Positions 1 to 9,436 of a stretch of 10,000 nucleotides of DNA are shown here, piece by piece. Each line of letters begins with the position of its first letter. Within the stretch, counting starts at the first letter, position 1. The position numbers were made by a program, and so were the translations under genes. The DNA lies in the NCBI RefSeq assembly GCF_042767895.1, contig NC_091571.1:26772137-26782136 (forward strand), given 5' to 3'. The notes below the pieces were generated by a model. It was not told where the DNA came from. It worked only from the letters and a program-made list of their open reading frames with translations, and ran no database searches. The DNA is from Penaeus vannamei. Lineage: Eukaryota; Arthropoda; Malacostraca; Decapoda; Penaeidae.

Positions 1-92
1 TTTTCCTGTTTATTTATCTTTTTATGTTTCTATCCTTTAACAAATTCATATCTATTTATTTGCTTCCTTATTCCTCTTTCTTTTTCCTTTCC

Positions 93-342
93 TTTCTTAT
101 TCCTCTACTTGCAATGCTTTCTTATTCTTTTACTTTCTTATATTTGTACTTACAATACTTTCCTATTCCTTTACTTTCTTATTCTTGTACTTGCAATGCT
201 TTCTTATTCCTCTACGTATTATGCTTTCTTATTCTTTTACTTTCTTATTCTTCTACTTACACTCTTATTCCTTTATCTTATTCGTCCTCTACTTACAATG
301 CTTTCTTATTCTTTTCATTTCTTATTCCTCTACTTATCATGC
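93..342. repeat. 41-bp bipartite minisatellite, T/C-rich
   Basis: A degenerate tandem array alternates a 25-bp module (TTTCTTATTCYTCTAC followed by TTRCAATGC) with a 16-bp module (TTTCTTATTCTTTTAC). The 25-mer is the 16-mer plus a 9-bp tail, so the combined period is 41 bp. Units fall at 93-133, 134-174, 175-199 (25-mer only), 200-240, 241-278 (shortened), 279-317 (shortened) and 318-342 (25-mer only). Flanking bases 60-92 are similar T/C-rich sequence without a clear unit. Open frames across it encode only Phe/Leu/Ser/Tyr-rich low-complexity peptides and are not genes. Confidence 0.85.
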
Positions 343-360
343 TGTTCGCACAATCATCCC

Positions 361-1017
361 TCGATAAATCCCATTTTATTCGTTCATTCATAAAAAACAC
401 ACTTTACCAGAAAACGCAATTCTAACCCTGGAAATTGCGACTGGAGATAAGCAACTCTCACTGGTAAAAGCGCGAGGCGAGTTGGTGCAGGCCAAAGCAA
501 GCAATTTCGCTTATCATGAGAACCAAGAGCAAATTCAAGAGCCTCCTCGTTGCCTGCAAGCACCAGCATATAATGAAGGCAAGCCAGATCTAGCTTTGAA
601 AGCAATATCCATAATATATTGCGGGAGAAAACCAACTGCTTCCCCCATGCACGGGGAATAACGGAGCCGACAGCATATCTATTGCATGCAAGCTACATCG
701 CAGGCTGCAGGAGCTTGCAAGGCACAGGACCTTAGGCTGTGTTCTATATAACAAGAATGGCTGATTTGACTCCGCGGAAAAGGCCTTGATGCCAGCAATT
801 AGAAGAGGAAGCGGCCTTGGTTTCTCGTAGTGCCTCTGCTGCAAATCTCGTCGGGCAGGAATGCAAGGGAACAGTCGGTGATATTAACTTTTCGAAATAT
901 CAACACCTTTGTGGATGGAAGTGTACGTGAAGGGATGTCTCGGTCTTCGGTGTAATTATGGTTTTGGAATATCGACTCATGAGTAGGACGAGATTGAGAA
1001 GTGAGAAACTTTAATGA
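361..1017. other. single-copy spacer of mixed composition
   Basis: This is non-repetitive sequence with higher GC than its surroundings. The plus strand is free of stops from 368 to a TAA at 659-661 (98 codons, no ATG start before residue 90). Its peptide is of mixed, protein-like composition (for example EIATGDKQLSLVKARGE), but I recognise no family, codon third positions show no clear bias, and the minus strand is also partly open. A donor-like CTG|GTAAAA lies near 461. Two small inverted repeats are visible: TTCCCC/GGGGAA at 640-645 and 653-658, and TGCAAGCT/AGCTTGCA at 687-694 and 712-719. I cannot assign a function. Confidence 0.5.
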
Positions 1018-1135
1018 AATGGAGTGATAAAGAGAAGAAGAAAAAAAGACGATGGTGAGGTAGAAAAAGAAAAGAAAGAAAAAAAAGAGAGAGAGAAAGA
1101 GGGAAAAAACATGAAAAGTGAAGAAAAACTTGGTC
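1018..1135. repeat. purine-rich (GAA/AAG/GA) tract
   Basis: The plus strand is a nearly continuous run of A and G with AAGAAG, AAAGAAAG and GAGAGAGA subrepeats and few pyrimidines. It is imperfect simple sequence. Minus-strand open frames through it give Phe/Ser/Leu runs and are not considered coding. The following 1140-1380 is ordinary AT-rich single-copy sequence in which I see nothing assignable. Confidence 0.75.
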
Positions 1136-1384
1136 ATTGTAATGCGGTCAAAAACAAAATGATAGTACACATAAAATCAAATCTTTATTTCCATTTTTAT
1201 TAAAGATCATGCATGCACGCTTAGCAAGCCTAGTGAATCAGGATTTTTCGGTTCCAATCGGATTTCGCCAAACTTTCCCACACTTCATTTTTCTTTCATG
1301 CATCTTGGCTTAATCTGCAGGTCAGCCTCCCAAGGTTTTTATAAGTTATTGCTGTCACGTCCAGTTCTGTGTTTGGGTTATTGA

Positions 1385-2450
1385 TAAGAAGAAGATGGAA
1401 GAGGAGAGCGAGAGAGAAGGGGGGGTAGGGAAGGAGGAAGCAGAAGAAGGGGGGTGGGGGTGGAAGGGGATGGAGAGGAAGAAGAAATAGAGAAGGAAGT
1501 TGGAGAATGAGGAAGAGGAAATGGGGGTGGGGGAAGCAAAAGAAGGGGAGGGGGGGGGTTGAGGATGGAGAGGAAGAAGAAAAAGAGAAGGAAGTTGGAG
1601 AAGGAGGAAGAGGAAATGGGGGGGAGCAGAGGAAGGGTTGGGGGTTGGGGGAAGAGAAAGGGAGGGATGTAGGAAGATGATGGAGAGGAAAGTGAAATAG
1701 AGAAGAAAGTTGGAGAAGGAGGAAAAGGAAATGGTGAAGGAAGTAGGGTAGGAGGAAGCGGAAAGGGAAGAGGATGAAGGAATGGAGAAGGAAGAGGAAA
1801 TGGGATAGACTAAAAGGACAAGGAAACGAAGAAGAAAATGGAGAAGGAACAAGTGGAAAAAGAACAAGAGGGCAAGGAAGCAGGATACAAGAAAGAAGAA
1901 AAAAATAAAGATAAAAAACTAGAAAGAATAGAAGGATGAAGAAGCTAGCAAGAGACAAAAAAACACAAAAAACAAAAACAAAAAGGAAGAGGAATATAAA
2001 AAAAAGAAGAAGAAAAAAGAAGTTAAACGCCATGAATATAAACAGAAAATGAAAGAAGACAATGGATATAAGAACGAAAAATAACGAGTGCCCTTCAAGC
2101 AGCGAATATATGTCTGGGAAATTGGATGATACAAAGACTTAAGAAAGAAGTTAAGAGTTAATGCAATAGAGGAGGAAATGCGGAAGCAACAATGGCAAGG
2201 AACAATGAAAAGTGGATAAAGAATGAAAGAAAGAAGAAGAAGCAGGAGAATAAAAATAAGAATAAGGAGAAATAGAATAATAATAAGAAGCATAATTATA
2301 ATAATAAAAAGAAGCATAATAATAATGATAATAACGATAATAAAAGTAATAATAATAATAAGAAGAAAAAGAAAAGAAGAAGAAGAAGGAGAATAAGAAT
2401 AAGAAGAAAAAAAAGAAAAGATAACAGTGAAAGATAATGAAAGATGCTTC
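1385..2450. repeat. kilobase polypurine tract (GGA/GAA/AAG)
   Basis: About 1 kb of the plus strand is dominated by A and G with only scattered T and C. It is G-rich in the first 400 bases (GGAAGAGG and long G runs) and grades into A-rich (AAGAAG, then ATAATAAG) after about 1860, with short mixed-sequence interruptions around 2030-2210. The long minus-strand frames here (about 1296-2317) are Pro/Ser/Phe/Leu repeats produced by the reverse complement and are rejected as genes. Homopurine-homopyrimidine tracts of this length can adopt triplex (H-DNA) structures. That is known behaviour of such DNA, not something shown here. Confidence 0.85.
1469..1790. repeat. 95-115 bp G-rich purine minisatellite, three copies
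   Basis: A core beginning GATGGAGAGGAA and continuing through GAAGTTGGAGAA, GGAAGAGG and AAATGG recurs starting at 1469, 1564 and 1679, giving periods of 95 and 115 bp. Variable G-run tails separate the copies, for example G7 at 1618-1624 followed by GGGTTGGGGGTTGGGGG at 1635-1651. A weaker related segment precedes the first copy (about 1386-1468). This higher-order repeat sits inside the larger polypurine tract. Copy ends are approximate because all sequence here is purine-rich. Confidence 0.7.
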
Positions 2451-2830
2451 TTTTACTAATAAGGAATAGAATGATGACAATGATAACGATGATAGTAATT
2501 ATCCTAATACTGATATTATTCTTGATGACAATAATGATAATAATAAGACCACTGATAGTTATAGTGATGCTAACGTTGATAATTATGATATTGATGATAA
2601 TGGTAATAATACTGCAAATGATGATAGTTTTAGAAGTAGTAGTAGTAATAGTAATGGGAAAGTGACAATAGGAACAACAATAACAACAACAAGGACAACA
2701 ATAATGAAAATAATGACAACGATAATGATGATATAATAACAGTAATGTTATTACTAATAATAGTAATGGTGATAATGGTAGTTATAATGTTGACACTACA
2801 TCGATTAATGATAACAACGATCAAGAAAAG
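2255..2830. repeat. imperfect ATA/GAT trinucleotide region
   Basis: The plus strand consists of loosely repeated AAT, ATA, GAT and AAC triplets such as AATAATAATAAG, GATGATGATA and AACAACAACAAGG. The tract is old and interrupted, with no pure run longer than a few units. It continues the purine tract on its left with gradual loss of G. Translations in all frames are Ile/Met/Val or Tyr/Asn/Asp rich and not gene-like. Confidence 0.75.
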
Positions 2831-3219
2831 GCAAAGAGAAAAAAGTATTCTTCCAAAACAACAAAACCGAAAAATCAGAAGAAAAAAAATGACGAACGAG
2901 AGGCGGAGGGAGGCAGACCGCGCTCACGGTAAGGGATGCGATCGATAAGATTATGTTTTCGGAGAGATTATACACCGAACCCCTTTTTTTATACGAGGAG
3001 GGCTAATATATAAGGGTTGGAAAAATGTTCCCTTGTTGGAGGTGGCTGACATCAAGCTAATGGGACCTTGAGCGATGTAATAGCTGAGGTGAAGAGAAGG
3101 GAGCGTTGCGATACATTGTTATTGAAGAGAGCAGGGAGAGTGAATGTAAATTTCAGGGGAATGTTTGGAAAATGATGTGGAGGGAGAAAGGTTGATTTGC
3201 GCAAGGGAAGTTTGGTGTA
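2831..3219. other. single-copy spacer with a TATA-like motif
   Basis: Non-repetitive sequence between two simple-sequence regions. A TATATAAG motif lies at 3007-3014. A splice-donor-like ACG|GTAAGG lies at 2929/2930, but no convincing open frame with normal composition leads into it. No initiator or downstream exon can be shown, so neither signal is called as functional. I see no gene here. Confidence 0.5.
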
Positions 3220-3234
3220 ATGATAAAAAACAAA

Positions 3235-3660
3235 CAAAATAATAATCCTTTTCTTTTCTCTTGTCTTTCATTTTCTCTCTTTAACATCACCCCCGCAAAA
3301 AACTCGCTCTTTCTTAATCATCCCTCGTCATTCTCTATCACTCATCTCTCCATCCCCATCCTCTTACATCCACTCTCCCCTTCCCAACCTCTCTCTCGCT
3401 CACTTAATCTCCCTTACCCTCCCTACCTCAATCTCTCACTCTCACCTTCCCTACTCTTAGCCTCTCTTCTTCCCCCGCTCCCCACTCCACCCTCTCTCCC
3501 TCCCTCCTCTCTACATGTACCATCCCTCCCCTTGTCCCCTTTCTCCTATCCTACCCTCCCTCTATCCCTTCTCCCCTTCCTCTTTGCCGCCCGCCTTCCC
3601 CATCTCCCCTTCCTCTTTACCGCCCTCCTTCCCCCTCCCCCCCCTCTTCCTATTCCAAGA
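3235..3660. repeat. pyrimidine-rich tract (CCT/TCC/CTT)
   Basis: About 425 bases of the plus strand are C- and T-rich (CCCTCC, CTCTCC, TTCCCC), the opposite polarity to the purine tract at 1385-2450. It includes a local 33-bp duplication: CTCCCCTTCCTCTTT begins at 3571 and again at 3604, with three differences over the unit. Open frames are Ser/Pro/Leu low-complexity and are not genes. Confidence 0.8.
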
Positions 3661-4680
<1,020 letters not shown>

Positions 4681-4952
4681 GACATACAGATGTATATATA
4701 TTCATATATTTACTGTGTGTGTGTGTTTGAATACAAAAACACACACGAGCATATATGCACATTCATGAATTATATTTCAGGTAAACCTTTATCTTCAAAC
4801 AAAATACATTTTCTTTGTTCCTTTGCTCTTTATTACGTTGTCATGTGTGTTCCTTGATTTCAAAATTGTGTCCGTAAATACTAGATTTCCTGTATTGATT
4901 TTTCCTATTTAGAAAACTCGGGAATGTTTCTCTGGAGAAAATCATTTGCGTA

Positions 4953-5180
4953 TTTTTATCATTGTTATTACCATTATCATTCTTCTTATTATCATTCTTC
5001 TTATTATCATTATCATCATCATTATAAGTAATATCAATATTATCATCATTATTCTTGTTATCATCATCACCATTATTAATATCATCATTATTATTATTGT
5101 TGTTGTTGTTATTATTATTATTGCTATCGATATAATCATGAGCAATACTAATTATAGTGTTACTACTAATAATAATATAA
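4953..5180. repeat. imperfect ATT/ATC trinucleotide tract
   Basis: The plus strand is a degenerate mix of ATT, ATC and GTT triplets. A locally exact 15-bp duplication of TCTTCTTATTATCAT lies at 4981-4995 and 4996-5010, and a GTTGTTGTTGTT block lies near 5098-5109. It is the reverse-complement type of the ATA/GAT tract at 2255-2830. Poly-Ile and poly-Asn frames through it are not genes. The sequence at 4740-4950 before it is AT-rich single-copy DNA in which I see nothing. Confidence 0.85.
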
Positions 5181-5310
5181 TTAAAATTCCCAACTTGCAC
5201 TTCTTGCAAAATTCCTTGGTTTCCAATTTTCTATTAGCTTCCCTGATTGGCAGTTCTAGGGAATATTGACGTGTCGTTTAATGAAGCTTAAATGATGTGC
5301 TGTTGCATTG

Positions 5311-5312
<2 letters not shown>

Positions 5313-5383
<71 letters not shown>

Positions 5384-5397
5384 CATACATACATACA

Positions 5398-5462
<65 letters not shown>
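5313..5462. repeat. compound microsatellite (AT)n(CATA)n(TA)n
   Basis: An AT run at 5313-5379 is followed by CATA tetranucleotides at about 5380-5397, a CAATA interruption, and a second AT/TA run from about 5402 to 5462. The two self-complementary arms around a short non-palindromic centre could extrude as a hairpin. The Ile/Tyr frames on both strands are artefacts. Confidence 0.97.
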
Positions 5463-5464
<2 letters not shown>

Positions 5465-6450
5465 AATAAATACAACGTGATCACTATTAATCTCGTCTAT
5501 TTTCATATTCTATCTAATTTGTTTACTCTGTTAACACATCTATCAATCATTATTCGTTTTGTTTTGAAAAAATACAATCGTTAATAGTCTCTCTCTCTCT
5601 CGCTCCCTTGTGTTCGTAGATGGTCGAAGGAAACTTATTTATCTGTAGTTTCTTATCAAATTAAACATAACAAGACTTAGGTTCGTGTTGCACATGAGTG
5701 TAAGCAAGGACTCGTTCTCGCAAAGCATTGTGGGGAATAGAGTGAATGCAAATGTAAAGAAATGATTTTGAATACGAATGATATGTAATTACAGACTTTG
5801 TACATATAAAATTAATGTATGATGTACATGATGGATTGAGCATGAAATATATTTTTTGTGTATAGTATATAAAATATAATTAACTCTCTCTCTATTTCTC
5901 TTTGCTTCCTGTCATATCCTCTTTCTTACCCCTACAATCTATCCATTTGTCTGTCTGTCATTTATCGCTATTCAACGTTAATCTCTCGAATGAGAAAAAA
6001 GATTTATGATTAGTTCAGAGACCCTCTCCTGCCTCCCCTTAACTCCTCCCCCTACTCCGCATTGACCAATCAAAAGGCAGCAAATTCAGCTTTGGGGCTC
6101 CCGTGTCATGTCGTAAGGGCTATTTGACAACAGCGCCCACGTAAGATATTCGTCCTAATGAACCCGCTAATGGAGTTGTATAATTGAAGACTCTTGAAAG
6201 TCGTGGCAATGAGTGCGTGTGGCTGAGGCTGGTCTTTGCCAATGTATTGTCCATTAGTTTCGAGTGGAAACGGCGGATGGAGGTTAACTTTGCGAAGAAG
6301 AAAAAGATGAGTAAAAAAAAAGCAGGGCGACGGAAACAAAGAGTGTTTCTTTGTTTAAGATGATTTAACGAATTCCTATTAATGACTCTCAGTTTGTGGT
6401 AATCGTGGATGTTCAAAGGTATTCATTTGGTTGAAATGGAAAGGCATGAA
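5463..6450. other. single-copy AT-rich spacer
   Basis: Nearly 1 kb of mostly non-repetitive sequence with short CT runs at 5588-5601 and about 5884-5900 and a CTGT patch near 5950. CCAAT motifs occur at 6066-6070 and near 6239, but no TATA, initiator or coding frame is arranged with them. The minus-strand frames at about 6106-6416 have partly normal composition but resemble no family known to me. I see no supportable gene. Confidence 0.5.
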
Positions 6451-6690
6451 TTATCATTTTCTTTCTCTCCTTCTTTCCCTCTTCTGGTCTTTGTCTTCTT
6501 TCCTTCTTCTTCTATCCCTCTCTCTGTCTGTCTCTTTCATTGCCTCTGTCCTTGTTTACATGTTTGTCTCTCAATCATTCTATCGATCTATTTGTCTGTC
6601 TGTCTGCTTGTCTCTCAATCATTCTATCGATCTATTTGTCTGTCTGTTTCTCTCTCTCTCTCTCTCTTTGTATCTATCTATCTATCCCTC
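6450..6690. repeat. pyrimidine-rich SSR cluster with a 44-bp tandem duplication
   Basis: T/C-rich DNA containing CTGT, (TC)n at about 6649-6668 and (TATC)n at about 6671-6685. A 41-bp exact match beginning TTGTCTCTCAATCATTC starts at 6564 and again at 6608, giving a 44-bp tandem period. Each copy holds an ATCGAT palindrome. The near-perfect identity suggests a recent duplication. Ser/Leu/Cys frames across it are not coding. Confidence 0.85.
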
Positions 6691-7071
6691 CCTTGCCATA
6701 AGGGATTGTATTCTTAATAAGATTGGATTTGCTTTTACTCAGTCTGAGTAAACGCTTCCATTCCGCATATAACTTTCCTCCATCAACGATGACAGGCATG
6801 TTATTAAATAAACCTTTAAGTTGTCCCAGATGCAATATCCCTCAGTATTAGATATTCATCGGTATTCATAAAAATGAATAATATGCTCGTGCTTTCGTCT
6901 CCATAAAAATAATCTTTACATTCTTAAAAGAACTATGAAAGGTTAGATTACAGCCTCTGCATCCCATTCTTCGCCATAACGGAGCTCTCATAATGTATGT
7001 AATTATACTTAATACACAGTAAGTATTCCCTTATCACCACAATGTGCTCTCCTGGTGAGCCCTTCCCTCCT
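6691..7071. other. single-copy AT-rich spacer
   Basis: Non-repetitive AT-rich sequence with no open frame of note and no recognisable RNA gene. It leads into the inverted repeat at 7072 and the GC-rich island after it. I see nothing assignable. Confidence 0.5.
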
Positions 7072-7109
7072 GTGATGACCTCGCATGAGGGAGAATCTCA
7101 GGTCATCAC
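7072..7109. repeat. 10-bp perfect inverted repeat with AGGTCA half-sites
   Basis: GTGATGACCT at 7072-7081 and AGGTCATCAC at 7100-7109 are perfect reverse complements separated by 18 bases. The arms contain TGACCT and AGGTCA, the half-site bound by many animal nuclear receptors, in everted orientation. The 18-base spacing is wider than usual everted elements, so a DNA hairpin or a chance palindrome is an equal possibility. It lies at the edge of the CpG-rich island. Confidence 0.5.
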
Positions 7110-7110
7110 C

Positions 7111-7460
7111 TTTAAGTGCGGAAAAAATAAGTCTCATGAGCGACAAACTTCAGCGTGACGGCGGTGGACATTTCAGTTTCCTTGTCTCGAAATTTGCATA
7201 TGTTTTCCCGCAGCGCCATCCGGGGGCCGCATTTACGGTCACGCGCGCCAAGTCAAGAACGGGCAAGGACGCCGCTGATAATCCGCGGGACATATTCTTC
7301 CTTGAGAGACTCTGGGACGCGAGAAGTTGCCGCGGTTGGCCTCGGGTTTCCTGCGGTCCCGGGCGGGTTGAAGGCCCACCTGGCGAGTCCTGGGTTGGCG
7401 CTTCTCCCACTTGGAGAGGCGTGACTTTTCGCGCAAACGGACATTCACGATGCCTTTGAA
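7111..7460. other. CpG-rich GC island; candidate promoter or exon region
   Basis: I count 34 CpG dinucleotides by hand between 7119 and 7449, far denser than anywhere else in the window, with clusters such as CACGCGCGCC and CCGCGG. The plus strand is open from an ATG at 7085 to 7459 (124 codons) and the minus strand is open over 7150-7476 (108 codons). Simultaneous openness on both strands is common in GC-rich DNA, so neither is called as a gene. An octamer-type ATTTGCAT lies at 7193-7200. The plus peptide has normal composition (for example RDIFFLERLWDARSCRGW) but matches no family I know. A promoter or first exon is possible but not shown. Confidence 0.35.
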
Positions 7461-7477
7461 TACATTGATCATGCACG

Positions 7478-7480
<3 letters not shown>

Positions 7481-7563
<83 letters not shown>

Positions 7564-7635
7564 TAATTATATACATATATACATATGCATATATACACAC
7601 ACACTTACACACACACACACAGACACATATATATA

Positions 7636-7730
<95 letters not shown>

Positions 7731-7862
7731 CATATATACATATATGTATATATATATGTATGTTTATATATAATATATATATACAATATATATATATGTA
7801 TATATATATATTTATATATAAACAATATATATATGTATATATACATATATTTATATATATAT

Positions 7863-7905
<43 letters not shown>
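7481..7905. repeat. large AT/AC compound microsatellite
   Basis: AT runs at 7481-7544 and 7546-7565, AC repeats at about 7594-7620, a short CT run near 7636, a long CA/AC run at about 7642-7700, AT at 7701-7727, then about 175 bp of degenerate ATATAC/ATATGT sequence to about 7905. The last section includes a near-perfect palindrome at 7761-7824. The Ile/Tyr/Cys/Val frame on the minus strand is a repeat artefact. Confidence 0.95.
7761..7824. repeat. near-perfect AT-rich palindrome
   Basis: The left arm begins TGTTTATATATAA at 7761 and ends ATACA at 7785. The right arm begins TGTATAT at 7797 and ends TTATATATAAACA at 7824. The arms are reverse complements apart from a 3-base length difference near the middle, with an AT-only centre. 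It can be drawn as a cruciform of about 25 bp per arm. Such structures arise easily in degenerate TA repeats. Confidence 0.6.
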
Positions 7906-7909
<4 letters not shown>

Positions 7910-9060
7910 GATATAATAAATAAAATTCAACAATAACGTTGCCAGAAAAAAAACATTTTTTCAAGGTTGACAAAATAAGCGATGCACTAATAATGCAAAA
8001 GTAGAAATCAAACGTTTCGGGTTGACTTCACCCATCTTCAGTGTGATATTAATTGTAAATAAACCATTATAAAATATATCCATAGTTACGTCAACAGTTA
8101 GTAACATTATTGTTAATTACAATTCAATACTAAATGAAATTACAGAAATTATCCTGTATTGATAATTATAAGTGAATTGAGAGATAACCTTATTTGGAAT
8201 TTGACAGTCTAAAGTACAAATATCAAACATAAAACAGAGCCAAACACTAAAATTCCTCATTTTCAAATTAACAATTGGGTAAAAATTAACTTCACTAGTA
8301 ATTGATGCTCAGCATGCTTAATAATACATATATTATAATAAATGACTGACAAGTGAATACATATATAATATACAAGATACTTGAAATAACAAAATCCTAC
8401 AAAATTCTATAGTACATGGTGAATAACATTTATACAAATAATGTGATATCACAGTTATGGAGGTAAACTGACTATCAACCTTAAAATCAACGAAATAAAA
8501 GAGGACATAAACTGATTTGGACCAAGCCTCATCCCAGTCAAGAGCCGGTTGCAATTATTTGGAAATAAAATAAAAATTCTAGCTTTAATCAGACTGTAAT
8601 TAAGATTAAATGAAAGTATGTAACTTGTACTATAAAAGAACCATAAATCGATTGTTACCAACCTAAAAGGACTTAGTAAAACGTTGAAATGAGAGTGCAA
8701 CAAAGAAGAGCGTGCATCCTTCAGCCAAGGCAATGGAGGAGTGGGCCGTTTTCTGTGGAACCAAGCAAAACTAAAAGAAACAAAAGAAAACTTGTAGCAA
8801 GTAAGGGGGGACTTTTGAATTTGTTGTTAAAAATCTTTCTCCTAGCAGTTCAATATCTGTAGAAGATAGTATTAATTGAGATAAGGGTTTTCCTTCCAAA
8901 TCCATTGACTTTCCAAAATATTCATTGAATAAACACTGGATACTACTAATCAAGATCTTAAATCCCCTCGTCCCGCTATCGGAAAAATGATTGTGAAAAG
9001 CATTTCCAAAATGAATGGTAAAAATTTTAAAAAGAAAGAAAAAAAATATATATTACTAAA
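7906..9060. other. AT-rich region, possible decayed retroelement
   Basis: About 1.15 kb of AT-rich non-satellite DNA with no recognisable protein domain. The minus-strand frames of 60-92 codons at 8333-8554, 8455-8733 and 8771-8953 have ordinary composition but show no reverse transcriptase or GIY-YIG motif I can identify. The reason to suspect a transposable element is the hammerhead-like motif at 8007-8047 on the minus strand. If that reading is right, the minus strand is the element's sense strand, and this may be a terminal-repeat fragment or a 5'-truncated copy. Confidence 0.3.
8007..8047 (-). ncRNA. hammerhead ribozyme-like motif (Penelope-like element type)
   Basis: Read on the minus strand, the box CTGAAGA (8035-8041) matches the CUGANGA core. 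It is followed by one unpaired T and a stem-loop GGGT/ACCC (8030-8033 pairing with 8019-8022, 7-base loop). Then comes the second core box GAAAC (8014-8018) and at once GTT (8011-8013), a permitted NUH cleavage triplet. Bases after the triplet (TGAT, 8007-8010) can pair with ATCACA upstream (8042-8047) if CA is bulged, giving a short helix I. The loopless minimal helix III is like the small hammerheads reported in Penelope-like retroelements. The extra base before stem II and the weak helix I make catalytic activity doubtful. Confidence 0.45.
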
Positions 9061-9290
9061 ATAAAATATAGAAGTGAAAGATAAGAGTGAAAAAATATGC
9101 TGTCTAAAGGTGAGGATGCTATTTGTGTCCAACAGAGCATCGGCAATATTGCAGCATATTCAAAACGTAAATCAGTTGCGCACGGATGAGAGCTTTGGCA
9201 ATCGCGAGTCTTTAAGCCAGCCTCACTCAGCCTATGTTCGGCATGTCTGTCCCGGCTATCAACAGGGACGCACGTCTGTCGCTTTATCTT
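9061..9290. other. single-copy spacer with a donor-like site
   Basis: Mixed-composition sequence before the pyrimidine tract. A near-consensus splice donor AAG|GTGAGG falls at 9109/9110 on the plus strand. The plus frame from an ATG at 9074 stays open through ordinary-looking residues (for example ILQHIQNVNQLRTDESFG) until it enters the repeat at about 9290. No family is recognised, and an exon upstream of 9109 cannot be shown. Confidence 0.35.
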
Positions 9291-9383
9291 TTTTCTTTCT
9301 TTTTTTCATTCAATTCTGCTTTTCTTTTCTGTCTCACTTTCTCGTTCGCTCGCCCGCTCGGTCTTGCTCTTTCTCTCTCTGTC

Positions 9384-9436
<53 letters not shown>

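Noticed and set aside
24..425. 133-codon plus-strand open frame, resembling a hydrophobic membrane protein
   Set aside because: Its Leu/Ser/Phe/Tyr runs come from translating the 41-bp minisatellite. Other frames are equally open.
1296..2317. Long minus-strand open frames (up to 245 codons) through the purine tract
   Set aside because: They consist of Phe/Leu/Ser/Pro repeats generated by the complementary pyrimidine strand, overlap in several frames and have no domain.
2927..2935. Splice donor-like ACG|GTAAGG
   Set aside because: The upstream frame is Lys/Arg-rich spill-over from simple sequence, so there is no exon for it to end.
3007..3014. TATATAAG as a core promoter
   Set aside because: No initiator, coding frame or transcript signal follows within a sensible distance, and TA-rich motifs are common in this window.
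4841..5269. Poly-Asn/Asp minus frame and poly-Ile plus frame
   Set aside because: These are translations of the imperfect ATT/ATC tract, with no flanking coding signal.
7469..7933. 154-codon Ile/Tyr/Cys/Val open frame on the minus strand
   Set aside because: It is a pure artefact of AT and AC dinucleotide repeats, which contain no stops in some frames.
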